64,000 nt of DNA from Acetobacteraceae bacterium (lineage in GTDB: Bacteria > Pseudomonadota > Alphaproteobacteria > Acetobacterales > Acetobacteraceae), in contig JAIXWG010000063.1 of assembly GCA_027482245.1 (NCBI GenBank), positions 57,083 through 121,082 on the forward strand. The letters run 5' to 3'. Made by a program: the position numbers and the translations under genes. Below, one piece after another: positions 8,280 to 16,472 of the stretch; position 1 is the first letter of the stretch, and every line of letters begins with the position of its first letter. Below the pieces are notes generated by a model. It searched no databases and was not told the origin of the DNA. It worked only from the letters and a program-made list of their open reading frames with translations.

Positions 8280-8960
8280 TCAGAACGTCTCCACCCAGGG
8301 GCGAAGCTCGATCTCGGCGGACCAGGCGCTGCGGGGCTGGCGGATGGCGTGCAGCGCGGCATCGGCGATCGCATCGGGGTCGATGAGGGTATCGGCCCCG
8401 GGGTCCGGCCGGCGTTCGGACCGGATGCCGCCATCGACGACGATGTGCACGACATGGATGCCCTGCGGGTGCAGCTCCCGCGCCAGCGCCTGGCCGAGGC
8501 CCCGCAGCGCGAACTTGCCCATGGCGAAGGGGGCGGACTGCCGAAAGCCCTTCACCCCCGCGGAGGCTCCGGTCAGCAGGATGGTGCCGCGGCCGCGCGG
8601 CAGCATGTGGCGCGCGGCCTGCTGGGCGACGAGGAAGGCGCCGAAGGCGCAGACCTCGATGGTGCGACGGACGTCTTCCGGGTCGAGGTCGATGGTCGGG
8701 CCGCGGACGCGGAAGCTGGCGTTGTAGAGGACGACCTCCGTCTCCGCGGCCTCCGGCTGCTGGAACAGGGCGGCGACCTGGGCGGGGTCGCTGGCGTCGC
8801 ATTCGTGCAGCGTGGCGTTCGTCTCGGTGGCCAGCGCGGCGAGCTTGCCGGTGTTCCGGGCGGCCAGCGCCACGCGGTAGCCCTGCCCCGCCAGCTTGCG
8901 GGCGAGGCTGGCGGAGAAGCCGGGGCCGGTGCCGACGATGAGGGCGCGGGGGTTGGGCAT
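8280..8960 (-). CDS. Short-chain dehydrogenase/reductase family protein
   Basis: A 226-residue Rossmann-fold SDR. It has the nucleotide-binding start ALIVGTGPGFSASLARKLAGQG and the YNAS element in place of NNAG. The catalytic serine region is TGASAGV. At the position of the usual YxxxK there is FAMGKFAL, so the lysine is kept but the tyrosine is replaced by phenylalanine. Classic oxidoreductase activity is therefore doubtful; several SDR relatives with this change exist. The ATG at 8960 was chosen because an upstream extension would run into the palindromic repeat. It lies 43 bases ahead of the TPR gene on the same strand. Confidence 0.8.
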   Translation of the reverse strand: MPNPRALIVGTGPGFSASLARKLAGQGYRVALAARNTGKLAALATETNATLHECDASDPAQVAALFQQPEAAETEVVLYNASFRVRGPTIDLDPEDVRRTIEVCAFGAFLVAQQAARHMLPRGRGTILLTGASAGVKGFRQSAPFAMGKFALRGLGQALARELHPQGIHVVHIVVDGGIRSERRPDPGADTLIDPDAIADAALHAIRQPRSAWSAEIELRPWVETF

Positions 8961-9008
8961 GGGGGTGCTCCGGGGAGTTGGTGGTCGGGGCTCATGATGG
9001 CACGCAGA

Positions 9009-9098
9009 CCCCCACCCCGACCCTCCCCCGCAAGCGCGGGGGAGGGAGATATGGCGCACTCCCTCCCCCGCGCTTGCGGGGGAGGGTCGGGGTGGGGG
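9009..9098. repeat. GC-rich long palindrome, paired form
   Basis: Same family as 2485-2534, here as a composite: a left element with the full 23-base outer arm, an AAGC loop and a shortened 11-base inner arm, a 14-base spacer (AGATATGGCGCACT), then a mirror-image right element with a GCTT loop. The outer 23-base arms are perfect complements of each other. It lies between the SDR gene and the ynfA-like gene. Confidence 0.9.
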
Positions 9099-9118
9099 TC
9101 ATCGATGCCTTGCGCCGA

Positions 9119-9448
9119 CTACGACACCCCGCGCGGTGCCAGCAGGATGACCCCGGCACCGGCGAGGCACAGCGCCAGCCCGATCAGGTCCCAGCGGTCC
9201 GGCCTGGCGCCCTCCACCGCCCACATCCAGCCGAGCGAGGCCGCGATGTAGATGCCGCCATAGGCAGCGAAGGCGCGGCCGGCGAAGGCGGCGTCGATGC
9301 GGGTCAGGAGAACCGCGAACAGGGCGAGGGACAGCAGCCCCGGCAGCAGCCACCAGGCGCTGCGGCCGTCCCGCAGTACCGCCCAGGCGGCGAAGCAGCC
9401 CGCGATCTCGGCGACCGCCGCCAGGGCGTAGAGCGCGATCGCGCTCAG
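9119..9448 (-). CDS. YnfA/UPF0060 family small membrane protein
   Basis: About 109 residues with four hydrophobic helices and the family signatures LYALAAVAEIAGCFAAW, GRAFAAYGGIYIAASLGW and RPDRWDLIGLALCLAGAGVIL. UPF0060 proteins are SMR-like inner-membrane proteins of unclear role. The start is a puzzle: the homologous region begins at a CTG (9448) and no ATG, GTG or TTG lies nearby in frame. That CTG overlaps a TGA which ends a short open frame reading GLLETID, so it may be a mutated ATGA-type junction, or the gene may be poorly translated. Confidence 0.68.
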   Translation of the reverse strand: MSAIALYALAAVAEIAGCFAAWAVLRDGRSAWWLLPGLLSLALFAVLLTRIDAAFAGRAFAAYGGIYIAASLGWMWAVEGARPDRWDLIGLALCLAGAGVILLAPRGVS

Positions 9449-9476
9449 TCGATCGTCTCCAGCAATCCGCGTCGCG
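9445..9476 (-). pseudogene. Remnant resembling the 3' end of an M20 peptidase gene
   Basis: The bases encode GLLETID-stop in the frame that ends at 9445. The intact M20 peptidase gene just upstream ends GLLETIE-stop at 9510. The two stretches match at most bases, and the differences fall mainly at third codon positions. It looks like the tail of a lost paralogue, or an old duplication of the gene end 65 bases downstream. The match is short, so chance is not excluded. Confidence 0.4.
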
Positions 9477-9509
9477 CCGCAGGCGCGCGGGGAAGCCGGC
9501 TCTGCGGCC

Positions 9510-10637
9510 TCACTCGATGGTCTCGAGGAGGCCGCAGAGCGTGGAGCACCGCGCGGCCAGGTCGCGCCAGATGATGTGCTCATGCGGCGCATGCGCGCCC
9601 GCGCCCGTGCAGCCGAGGCCGTCCAGCGTCGGGATGCCGAGGGCCGCGGTGAAGTTGCCGTCGGACCCGCCGCCGCGATGCTGCGTCGGCAGCGCATAGC
9701 CGTGCTGCTGCGCGAAGGAGGCCGCGCGGTTGTAGAGCTCGACGATCGCGTCCGTCTCCGCGAAGGGCGGGCGGTTCATGCCGCCCGTCACCGTCACGGT
9801 GATGCCGTCGCTCTCCCCGGCGAGACCCAGGATCATCGCCTCCATCCGCTCGCCCTCCGCGATGGTCGGCACGCGGAGGTCGACCTCGCAGCCGGCCTCG
9901 GGCGGGATCACGTTGGGGCGGGTGCCGCCGAAGATGGGGGCGACGTTCGTCGTGATCCCGGCATCGAGGTCCGTCATCCCGTGGATCTTCAGGATCAGCC
10001 GCGCCAGCGCGACCACGGCGCTCCGGCCCTCCGCCCAGTTGCCGCCGGCATGGGCGGAGACGCCGCGCACCTCGATCACGAAGCGGCCGACGCCCTTGCG
10101 GGCCGTGACGCAGGCGCCGCCGGCGCCGGCGGGTTCCGGGATCAGCACGGCGCGGGCGCCGCGCGACGCTTCCTCGATGGGCTCGCGGCTGGTCGGGCTG
10201 CCGACTTCCTCGTCGGGCGTCAGCAGCAGCGTGATCGGGCGCTTCGTCACGATCTTCTGGCGCAGGATCTCCCGCACCGAATGGAAGGCCATGAAGGATC
10301 CCGCCTTCATGTCGTAGATGCCCGGGCCATAGGCGCGGTCACCCTCGATCCGGAAAGGCATGGGGCCGGCCAGCGTTCCGTGGTCCCACACCGTGTCGAG
10401 GTGCCCGGCCACGACGACCGGCGCGCCGGTGCCGGGGGTGCGGCAGATCAGCGTGTCGCCGAACCCGTCCCGGCCCGGCAGCCGGGTGATGGCGCCGCCG
10501 ACGGCGCGGAGGTCGGCCTCGCAGCGGTCCATCAGCCCGTTCACGGCGACGGCATCGGTGGTCGGCGTCTCATGCTCCACCCAGCCCCGGAGTTCGGCGA
10601 GCAGCTGCTCCGCGGTGCCAAGCTGGGTCTGGGGCAT
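9510..10637 (-). CDS. M20 family metallopeptidase (glutamate carboxypeptidase-like)
   Basis: A 375-residue zinc peptidase close to carboxypeptidase G2-type enzymes. The metal ligands are visible: AGHLDTVWD (first His and its Asp), GPGIYDMKAG (bridging Asp), TPDEEVGS (catalytic Glu and ligand Glu), and a C-terminal His in GAGAHAPHEH. The dimerisation domain starts near RFVIEVRGVSAHAGG. There is no signal peptide from the ATG at 10637, so it is cytoplasmic and probably hydrolyses small N-acyl amino acids or peptides. It is divergent from the maoC-LOG-ribF operon. Confidence 0.85.
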   Translation of the reverse strand: MPQTQLGTAEQLLAELRGWVEHETPTTDAVAVNGLMDRCEADLRAVGGAITRLPGRDGFGDTLICRTPGTGAPVVVAGHLDTVWDHGTLAGPMPFRIEGDRAYGPGIYDMKAGSFMAFHSVREILRQKIVTKRPITLLLTPDEEVGSPTSREPIEEASRGARAVLIPEPAGAGGACVTARKGVGRFVIEVRGVSAHAGGNWAEGRSAVVALARLILKIHGMTDLDAGITTNVAPIFGGTRPNVIPPEAGCEVDLRVPTIAEGERMEAMILGLAGESDGITVTVTGGMNRPPFAETDAIVELYNRAASFAQQHGYALPTQHRGGGSDGNFTAALGIPTLDGLGCTGAGAHAPHEHIIWRDLAARCSTLCGLLETIE

Positions 10638-10753
10638 GGGGTGTCGGTCCTTCGTTCGGGCGGGGTTTCTCGCAAGCAAGCGCGGGGTTGTCCATGCTTG
10701 CCCACCTCTCATCCCAGGGCTAACGGGATGCGGTGCAGCAGGGAACGGCGCGG

Positions 10754-11188
10754 ATGGAGGAAGGCTGCTTCTTCGAGGATCTGTCGGTCGGCCAGAAGGC
10801 CAGCTTCGGCAAGACGATCACAGAGGCCGACATCGTCCTCTTCGCCGCCGTGACCGGGGACACCAACCCGATGCACCTGAATGCCGAATACGCGAAGACG
10901 TCGGTGTTCGGCGAACGCATCGCCCATGGGATGCTGGCGGCGGGGCTGATCACCAAGGTGATGGGCACGCAATTGCCGGGACCGGGCACCATCTACATGT
11001 CACAATCGTTGCGCTTCCGCGCCCCGGTGCGGATCGGCGACACCGTCACCGCCATCGTGGAGATCACCGCCCTGGACGCCCTGAAGCACCGCGCGACCTT
11101 GCGCACCGTCTGCCTGGTGAAGGGAAACCCGGTGCTGGAGGGCGAGGCCCTGGTCCTCGTCCCCGCCCGCAAGGGAGCCGCCGCATGA
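10754..11188 (+). CDS. MaoC-like (R)-enoyl-CoA hydratase
   Basis: A 144-residue hot-dog-fold hydratase. The catalytic pair lies in TGDTNPMHLNAEYAK (Asp and His of the hydratase-2 motif), followed by the typical FGERIAHGMLAAGLITKVMGTQLPG. It probably hydrates (R)-specific enoyl-CoA, as PhaJ-type enzymes do. I chose the ATG at 10754, which begins directly on the conserved EEGCFFEDLSVGQ; an ATG 21 bases earlier is possible. The stop overlaps the start of the LOG gene (ATGA). Confidence 0.85.
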   Translation: MEEGCFFEDLSVGQKASFGKTITEADIVLFAAVTGDTNPMHLNAEYAKTSVFGERIAHGMLAAGLITKVMGTQLPGPGTIYMSQSLRFRAPVRIGDTVTAIVEITALDALKHRATLRTVCLVKGNPVLEGEALVLVPARKGAAA

Positions 11189-11778
11189 GCAGCCTCAAGC
11201 GCGTCTGCGTCTTCTGCGGATCGGCGCCCGGCGTCCGCCCCGCCTATGCGGAATCCGCGCGGGAACTCGGCCGCGCCGTGGCCCGGCGGGGCATCGGCCT
11301 GGTCTATGGCGGCGGCGCCGTCGGCCTGATGGGCATCGCCGCCGATGCCGCGCTGCAGGCGGGGGCGGAGGTGATCGGCGTGATCCCGCACGGCCTGCTG
11401 AAGCGGGAAGTCGGCCATGGCGGCGGCGTCGCGATGCACGTCGTCGACACCATGCACGAACGCAAGGCGATGATGGCGGACCTCTCCGACGGCTTCATCG
11501 TCCTGCCCGGCGGCTTCGGCACGCTGGAGGAAGCGGTGGAGGCGCTGACCTGGGCGCAGCTCGGCATCCAGGCCAAGGGCGTCGTCTTCCTCGACGTGGA
11601 GGGCTTCTGGCAGCCCTTCCTCAGGACGCTCGACTTCATGCTGGAGGAAGGCTTCGTCCGCCCCGGCCAGAGGCCGCTCGCCATGCAGGCGGCAACCGTG
11701 GAGGAAGCGCTCGACAAGCTCGCCGCCTTCCGCCCGCCGCCGGAGGTCCTGCCCTGGCTGCGGCCGAGCCAGGCATGA
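11185..11778 (+). CDS. LOG family nucleotide 5'-monophosphate phosphoribohydrolase
   Basis: A 197-residue protein of the LOG (LONELY GUY, TIGR00730) family, which removes ribose 5-phosphate from cytokinin or other nucleotides. It opens with VCVFCGSAPG, contains the Rossmann loop LVYGGGAVGLMG, and carries the catalytic PGGFGTLEEAVEALTWAQLG motif with its conserved glutamates. It is translationally coupled on both sides: ATGA with the maoC gene upstream and ATGA with ribF downstream. A bacterial role in nucleotide salvage is likely, but the substrate is not shown by sequence. Confidence 0.9.
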   Translation: MSSLKRVCVFCGSAPGVRPAYAESARELGRAVARRGIGLVYGGGAVGLMGIAADAALQAGAEVIGVIPHGLLKREVGHGGGVAMHVVDTMHERKAMMADLSDGFIVLPGGFGTLEEAVEALTWAQLGIQAKGVVFLDVEGFWQPFLRTLDFMLEEGFVRPGQRPLAMQAATVEEALDKLAAFRPPPEVLPWLRPSQA

Positions 11779-12701
11779 CCATCGTCGATGACTGGCACGG
11801 CGTGCCGGATGCGGCGCGCGGGGCCACGGTGGCGCTGGGCAATTTCGACGGCGTGCATCTCGGCCATGCCGCCGTGCTGCGGGCGGCGCATGGCGCGCGG
11901 CCGGACCTGCCGCTCGCGGCCCTGACCTTCGAGCCGCATCCGCGGGAGCATTTCCGCCCCGAGGACCCGCCCTTCCGCCTGACCGCGCTGGCCGCGAAGG
12001 CGGAGGCGCTGGCCGCACTCGGCGCCGCCACCGTCTTCGCCATCCCCTTCGGCGAAAAGCTCGCCGCCATGTCCGCGGAATCCTTCGTGGAGGAGGTGCT
12101 GCACCAGGGCATCGGCGCGAAGCACTTGGCCTGCGGCGCGGACTTCGCCTTCGGCCACCGCCGCGGCGGCGACGTGGCCTTCCTGGCGCGGGAAGCGGAG
12201 AAGCGCGGCATCGGCCTGACCGTCGTCCCCGCCATCGCCGATGCCGCCGGCCCCATCTCCTCCACCCGCATCCGCCGCGTGCTGCAGGACGGCTATCCGG
12301 ACCTGGCCGCCGCCATGCTGGGGCGGGACTGGGAATTGCGGGGGGAGGTCTTCCACGGCGACAAGCTCGGCCGCGAGCTCGGCTGGCCGACGGCCAACAT
12401 CCTGCTCGGACGCCAGCTGGAACCGGCCCGCGGCGTCTATGCCGTGACGGTGCGGCTGGCGGATGGGCGCCTCGTGCCCGGCGTCGCCAATGTCGGCCGC
12501 CGGCCGACGCTGGGCGGCGATCCGGTGACGCGGCTGGAGGTCCACCTCTTCGACTTCTCGGGCGACCTCTACGGGCAGGAGATCGGGGTGCGCATCCGCG
12601 CCTTCCTGCGCGCCGACGCGAAGTTCGACGGGCTGCAGGCGCTGAAGGACGCGATCGCGGCGGATGCGCGGAACGCCCGCCGCGTGCTCGGGATCAGCTG
12701 A
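11775..12701 (+). CDS. ribF: Bifunctional riboflavin kinase / FAD synthetase
   Basis: A 308-residue RibF making FMN and FAD from riboflavin. The N-terminal adenylyltransferase domain has LGNFDGVHLGH and the later ISSTRIR segment. The C-terminal flavokinase domain has LGRELGWPTANI (the PTAN motif) and GVANVGRRPTLGG. Length is normal. It is third in the coupled maoC-LOG-ribF operon; the flavin product also serves FccB and ETF-QO encoded in this window. No FMN riboswitch is seen upstream. Confidence 0.95.
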   Translation: MTIVDDWHGVPDAARGATVALGNFDGVHLGHAAVLRAAHGARPDLPLAALTFEPHPREHFRPEDPPFRLTALAAKAEALAALGAATVFAIPFGEKLAAMSAESFVEEVLHQGIGAKHLACGADFAFGHRRGGDVAFLAREAEKRGIGLTVVPAIADAAGPISSTRIRRVLQDGYPDLAAAMLGRDWELRGEVFHGDKLGRELGWPTANILLGRQLEPARGVYAVTVRLADGRLVPGVANVGRRPTLGGDPVTRLEVHLFDFSGDLYGQEIGVRIRAFLRADAKFDGLQALKDAIAADARNARRVLGIS

Positions 12702-13131
12702 GGCCGAGCGCCTGGTAGAGCCGCGCGGAAGCGGGCCAGGCCTCGATGATCTCGCCCCGGAAGGCGAAGCCGGCATAAAGGCCGAGGGCGAGGACCACCG
12801 TCGTCATCACCCAGCCCGCCAGGGCCAGGCGGTCCGGCGGGCTGGCCGGCGCATCGCTGAGCCGCGGGAGCGGCGGGTCGATGGGGTTGGACTGGCGCGG
12901 CCCGCGGGAGGGCGGCGGGCGGTCCGCCGGCGCCGTGACCGGCCCGGTCGCCGGCGCGGAGTCGGCCTCCGGCGCCGGGTCCGCGACCGGTGCGGCCATG
13001 GGCGGTGCCTCGGGCAGGGCCGCCTGGAACTGGTGGCCGCAGCGGGCGCATTTCAGCGTCCGCGGCCCCGCCGCCAGGGCGGCGTCGGGGACCTCGTATT
13101 CGGCGGAGCAGCTCGGGCAGGCGATTCGCAT
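12694..13131 (-). CDS. Zinc-ribbon (MJ0042-type) membrane protein
   Basis: A 145-residue protein. The N-terminus is a zinc ribbon of the MJ0042 type: CPSCSAEYEV, then LKCARCGHQF. A long Pro/Ala-rich linker (about residues 40-100) leads to one transmembrane helix (LAGWVMTTVVLALGLYAGFAF). Proteins of this shape are common in alphaproteobacteria and are of unknown function; some sit near ftsEX. It converges with and overlaps the end of ribF by 8 bases and is divergent from ftsE. Confidence 0.8.
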   Translation of the reverse strand: MRIACPSCSAEYEVPDAALAAGPRTLKCARCGHQFQAALPEAPPMAAPVADPAPEADSAPATGPVTAPADRPPPSRGPRQSNPIDPPLPRLSDAPASPPDRLALAGWVMTTVVLALGLYAGFAFRGEIIEAWPASARLYQALGLS

Positions 13132-13275
13132 CGGTCCGCCAGAGTGACGTTACCCGCGCCCCTTCGTCCAGGCGGCTTGTTGCGCCGCATGATACACCCC
13201 CGCGTGAGGCGGGGTGCGCCAGGCGGGGCGCGATCATGATTTGGCGCCACCGCGCACCCGTGGCAGACAGCGCGG

Positions 13276-14085
13276 ATGGTCCGCTTCGAAGCCGTCGGCC
13301 TGCGCTATCCCGGCGGCGGCCCGCATACCGGGTCCTGGGGGCCGGAGGCGCTGGTGGACGTCACCTTCGCCCTGCCCCCGGGGTCCTTCACCTGGCTGCT
13401 CGGCCCCTCCGGGGCGGGCAAATCCTCCGTGCTGCGCCTGATGCACCTGGCCCTGCGCCCGACGCGGGGGGAGGTGGAGGTGCTGGGCCTGCGGTCGTCC
13501 CGCGCGCCCCGCGCCGCGCTGGCGCCGGTCAGGCGGCGGATCGGCGTGGTGTTCCAGGATTTCCGGCTGCTGCCCTACCTCTCCGCCTTCGACAACGTGG
13601 CGCTGCCGCTGCGCCTCGCGGGCCGGCCGGAGGCGTCGCTCCGCGCCGATGTGAACGAGATCATGAAATGGGTGGGCCTCGACGGAAAGGCGGCCAGCCT
13701 GCCGCCGGAACTGTCGGGGGGCGAGCAGCAGCGCGTCGCCATCGCCCGCGCCGTGGTGCACCGCCCGGCCCTGCTGGTGGCGGATGAGCCGACCGGCAAC
13801 CTGGACAACCGCCAGGCGCGGCGGCTGCTGGCCCTGCTGCGGGAGATGAACCGGCTGGGCGCCACCGTCGTCGTCGCCACGCATGACGAGGACCTGGTCG
13901 CGCGCTTCCCCGCCCCCGCCCTGGTGCTGCGGGACGGGCGGCTTCACGACCCCGACGGCGCGCGCGGCATCGGCGCGGACCTGACGGCGGACCGCTTCGC
14001 GCCGCCGGCGGAGGACGAGGAGGCGGCGGCGGTGCCCGAACCCCCCGCGCCCCCGCCCCCGCGCCGGGACCCCGACCTTGGCTAG
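13276..14085 (+). CDS. ftsE: Cell-division ABC ATPase FtsE
   Basis: A 269-residue ATPase that works with FtsX at the septum to control peptidoglycan hydrolases. Walker A is GPSGAGKS at 43-50, the ABC signature is LSGGEQQRVAIARA, Walker B is LLVADEPTGNLD, followed by the switch histidine in VATHDEDL. The FtsE-type region GVVFQDFRLLPYLSAFDNVALPL fits. About 40 extra Pro/Ala/Glu-rich residues follow the normal FtsE end. The stop overlaps the start of ftsX. The gap to the divergent zinc-ribbon gene must hold the promoter. Confidence 0.93.
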   Translation: MVRFEAVGLRYPGGGPHTGSWGPEALVDVTFALPPGSFTWLLGPSGAGKSSVLRLMHLALRPTRGEVEVLGLRSSRAPRAALAPVRRRIGVVFQDFRLLPYLSAFDNVALPLRLAGRPEASLRADVNEIMKWVGLDGKAASLPPELSGGEQQRVAIARAVVHRPALLVADEPTGNLDNRQARRLLALLREMNRLGATVVVATHDEDLVARFPAPALVLRDGRLHDPDGARGIGADLTADRFAPPAEDEEAAAVPEPPAPPPPRRDPDLG

Positions 14086-14941
14086 GCGTCGCTACTCGCG
14101 CGATCCGCTCGGCCTGCGCCGGGCGCTGTCGGGGCTGCTGCTGCCGGGGCTCGTCGCCGCCATGGCGCTGCTGGCGGCCCTGGCGCTCGCGGGCGCGCAG
14201 GGCGCGGCGGCGCTGGCGGATCGCTGGCAGCGGGGTGCGGCGGCGGCCGTGACGGTGCAGATCCCCGATGCCGATGCGGCGCGCGTGCAGCGGGCGCTGG
14301 CGGCGCTGCGGGCGATGCCGGAAGTGGCGGATGCGCAGGCGATGGACCCGGACAGGCTGGCCGCGCTGCTGCGCCCCTGGCTCGGCGCCGCGCCCTCCAT
14401 CCCCGTGCCGGGCGTGCTGGAGTTGCGGCTGCGCGACACGCGGGTCGATCCCGTGCTGATCGGCGACCGGCTGGCGGAAGCCGTGCCGGGCGCGCTGGTG
14501 GAGGCGCATGGCCTCTGGGTGCAGCGCCTCGCCGCGCTGGCGCGCAGCCTGCAGGCGCTGGCGCTGGTGGTGCTGGTTCTGGTCGGCCTGGTGGCGGCCG
14601 CCGTCGTCGCGGTGGCGACCCGCGCCGGGCTGGCGGCGCGGCGCGACGCGATCGAGGTGCTGCACGGCCTGGGTGCGCGGGATGGCGACATCGCCGGCCG
14701 CTTCGCCCGGCGACTCGGCCTGCTGGCGGCCGGCGGCGCGCTGGTCGGCACGGCGGCGGCGGTGCCGGCGCTGGCGCTGCTGATCGACCTGGCGGGCCCC
14801 TGGCTCGGCAGCGCCGGCGCCATGGACAGCTTGGCGGGCCTGCCCTGGCCGTGGCTGGTGGCGCTGCCGCCGGTGGCCTTCCTGGTGGGCTGGGCGACGG
14901 CCCAGGCGACGGTGCGCCGCTGGCTGCACCGGCTTCCCTGA
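14078..14941 (+). CDS. ftsX: Cell-division membrane protein FtsX
   Basis: A 287-residue membrane partner of FtsE. Four transmembrane helices are visible: one near residues 18-43 (LLLPGLVAAMALLAALALAG), then three in the C-terminal half. The extracytoplasmic loop between the first and second helix contains DADAARVQRALAALRAMPEV, as in FtsX. The start is TTG at 14078, inside the end of ftsE, giving an 8-base overlap. The terminal permease domain (GLGARDGDIAGRFARR) is typical. Confidence 0.9.
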   Translation: MARRRYSRDPLGLRRALSGLLLPGLVAAMALLAALALAGAQGAAALADRWQRGAAAAVTVQIPDADAARVQRALAALRAMPEVADAQAMDPDRLAALLRPWLGAAPSIPVPGVLELRLRDTRVDPVLIGDRLAEAVPGALVEAHGLWVQRLAALARSLQALALVVLVLVGLVAAAVVAVATRAGLAARRDAIEVLHGLGARDGDIAGRFARRLGLLAAGGALVGTAAAVPALALLIDLAGPWLGSAGAMDSLAGLPWPWLVALPPVAFLVGWATAQATVRRWLHRLP

Positions 14942-14947
14942 CCGGCC

Positions 14948-15544
14948 ATGCGGCGGATCCTGATCGCGCTCGGCATCGCGGGGCTGCTGGCCCTGGCGGT
15001 GGGATCGGGCTTCGCCGCCTTCCTGGCCGCGGTGCGTGCCGCGCCGGACGCGGATGCGGCGCCGGCGGAGGCCATCGTGGTGCTGACCGGCGGCGCGGAA
15101 CGGGTTGAGACGGGGCTGCGGCTGCTGGACCAGGGGGCAGCGCCCGTCCTGCTGGTCTCCGGCGCCCATGCCACGCTGACGGTGGCGGAACTGGCGCGGG
15201 TGACGGGCCGCGCGCCGGGCAGCCTGGCTGGGCGCGTGGTGCTGGGCCATGCCGCGGCCACCACCATCGGCAATGCGGCGGAGGCCGCGGCCTTCGCGCA
15301 GGCCCGCGGCATCCGCTCCCTCCGCCTGGTGACGGCGGACTACCACATGCCCCGCGCCCTGCTGGAATTCCGCCGCGCGCTGCCCGGCGTGGCGCTGCAG
15401 CCGCACCCCGTGCGGCCCGCTTCCTTCGCCGCGCTGCCGCGCGAACGCCGATGGGCCCTGCTGTTCGGCGAGTTTGTGAAGTATGGGACGGCGGCCGCCG
15501 GCCTCACCCGCTACCTGCCGGCCAGGGAGTCTGCCCGACGATGA
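14948..15544 (+). CDS. YdcF/DUF218 family protein
   Basis: A 198-residue protein with one N-terminal signal anchor (ILIALGIAGLLALAVGSGFAAF) and a DUF218 fold: AIVVLTGGAERVETGLRLLDQG, LLVSGAHA, and TTIGNAAEAAAFA followed by LVTADYHMPRAL. The family includes SanA, ElyC and YdcF, linked to envelope integrity and lipid-carrier metabolism. It lies 6 bases after ftsX and overlaps plsC (ATGA), so it sits in an envelope-related operon. Confidence 0.85.
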   Translation: MRRILIALGIAGLLALAVGSGFAAFLAAVRAAPDADAAPAEAIVVLTGGAERVETGLRLLDQGAAPVLLVSGAHATLTVAELARVTGRAPGSLAGRVVLGHAAATTIGNAAEAAAFAQARGIRSLRLVTADYHMPRALLEFRRALPGVALQPHPVRPASFAALPRERRWALLFGEFVKYGTAAAGLTRYLPARESARR

Positions 15545-16272
15545 GATCCTTGCCCGTGATCTGGCTGCGGTCGCTGCTGTTCAACATCCTGTTCTTCGGC
15601 ATCACCATCGTCATGGTGCTGGTGGCGATCCCGACGCTGTTCACGACGCGCGAAGCGGCGATGCGCACCGCCAACCTCTGGTCCTGGCTGGTCATCCAGG
15701 CGCTGCGCTTCGTCGTCGGCGTGAAGATCGACATCCGCGGCTGGGACCGCATCCCGCCCGGCGGCGTCGTGATCGCCGCCAAGCACCAGTCGGCCTTCGA
15801 CACCATCGTCTGGCTCGGCCTGCTGAAGCAGCCGGCCTATGTGATGAAGAAGGAACTGCTGAGCATCCCCCTCTACGGCCACTACGCCCGGCGGGCCGGC
15901 ATGATCCCGGTGGACCGCGAAGGCGGTGGGCCGGCGCTGCGGGCCATGCTGCGCGCCGCGACCCTGGCGGTGGAGGAAGGTCGGCAGGTCGTGATCTTCC
16001 CCGAGGGCACGCGGACGGCGGTGGGTGAGCGGGTGGCCTACCAGCCCGGCGTCGTCGCCATCGCCGCGGCGACCGGCACCGGCGTGGTCCCGGTGGCGAC
16101 GGATAGCGGCCGCGTCTGGGGCCGCCGCGCCTTCATGAAATATCCCGGCACCATCCGCATCTCGGTCCTGCCGCCCCTCCCCGCCGGCCTGAACCGCGCG
16201 AAGCTGCTCTCGGCACTGGAGGAGCAAATCGAGACGGAAACGGATCGATTGATGGCGGAGCCGCAGGGATAA
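15541..16272 (+). CDS. plsC: 1-acyl-sn-glycerol-3-phosphate acyltransferase (PlsC-like)
   Basis: A 243-residue inner-membrane acyltransferase that makes phosphatidic acid from lysophosphatidic acid. The catalytic motif is HQSAFD, and the substrate-binding motif is FPEGTR. An N-terminal membrane segment (SLLFNILFFGITIVMVLVAIP) and the GMIPVDRE block are typical. It starts in an ATGA overlap with the DUF218 gene and ends the ftsE-ftsX-ydcF-plsC operon. Confidence 0.92.
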   Translation: MRSLPVIWLRSLLFNILFFGITIVMVLVAIPTLFTTREAAMRTANLWSWLVIQALRFVVGVKIDIRGWDRIPPGGVVIAAKHQSAFDTIVWLGLLKQPAYVMKKELLSIPLYGHYARRAGMIPVDREGGGPALRAMLRAATLAVEEGRQVVIFPEGTRTAVGERVAYQPGVVAIAAATGTGVVPVATDSGRVWGRRAFMKYPGTIRISVLPPLPAGLNRAKLLSALEEQIETETDRLMAEPQG

Positions 16273-16275
16273 TCC

Positions 16276-16284
16276 TGTGGATAA
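16276..16284 (-). promoter_or_regulatory. Perfect DnaA-box match
   Basis: TTATCCACA on the minus strand, the exact consensus DnaA 9-mer, 4 bases after the plsC stop. It opens a 258-base gap that is clearly richer in A and T than its surroundings. No cluster of further perfect boxes is present, so a full origin is not supported; a single regulatory box or chance remains possible. Confidence 0.4.
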
Positions 16285-16399
16285 GTCTGTGGGTTGTGCA
16301 TTCGCCCCTTGCCGTAGCGCAGGGGGCCAAGCGCCTGGGACAGCCCGGTATTTTGCGGCGCATCATGACCGGTGGGTTGAGAACCTCGGCACGGGCACG

Positions 16400-16415
16400 A
16401 ATCAAGCACTTGATT
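16400..16415. promoter_or_regulatory. Perfect 16-base palindromic site
   Basis: AATCAAGCACTTGATT, 7-base arms around CA, in the AT-richer gap between plsC and the convergent ChaC-like gene. The shape fits a dimeric regulator site or a small hairpin. No promoter or gene directly downstream explains it. Confidence 0.35.
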
Positions 16416-16450
16416 TCAGACAAAAGTTTTCGTGTTGCAGGGATGAACGC

Positions 16451-16472
16451 CAAGGCGTTGATTCACGCCTTG
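16451..16472. other. Intergenic hairpin
   Basis: CAAGGCGT, a 6-base loop, then ACGCCTTG: a perfect 8-base stem. It lies 80 bases before the end of the convergent ChaC-like gene. It has no T-tract, so it is not a classic terminator. With the 16400 palindrome it could be part of a small RNA; I see no certain transcription signals. Confidence 0.35.

Noticed and set aside
16276..16284. Chromosome origin at the DnaA box
   Set aside because: Only one perfect box is present, without a cluster of boxes, an AT-rich unwinding run or origin-linked genes.
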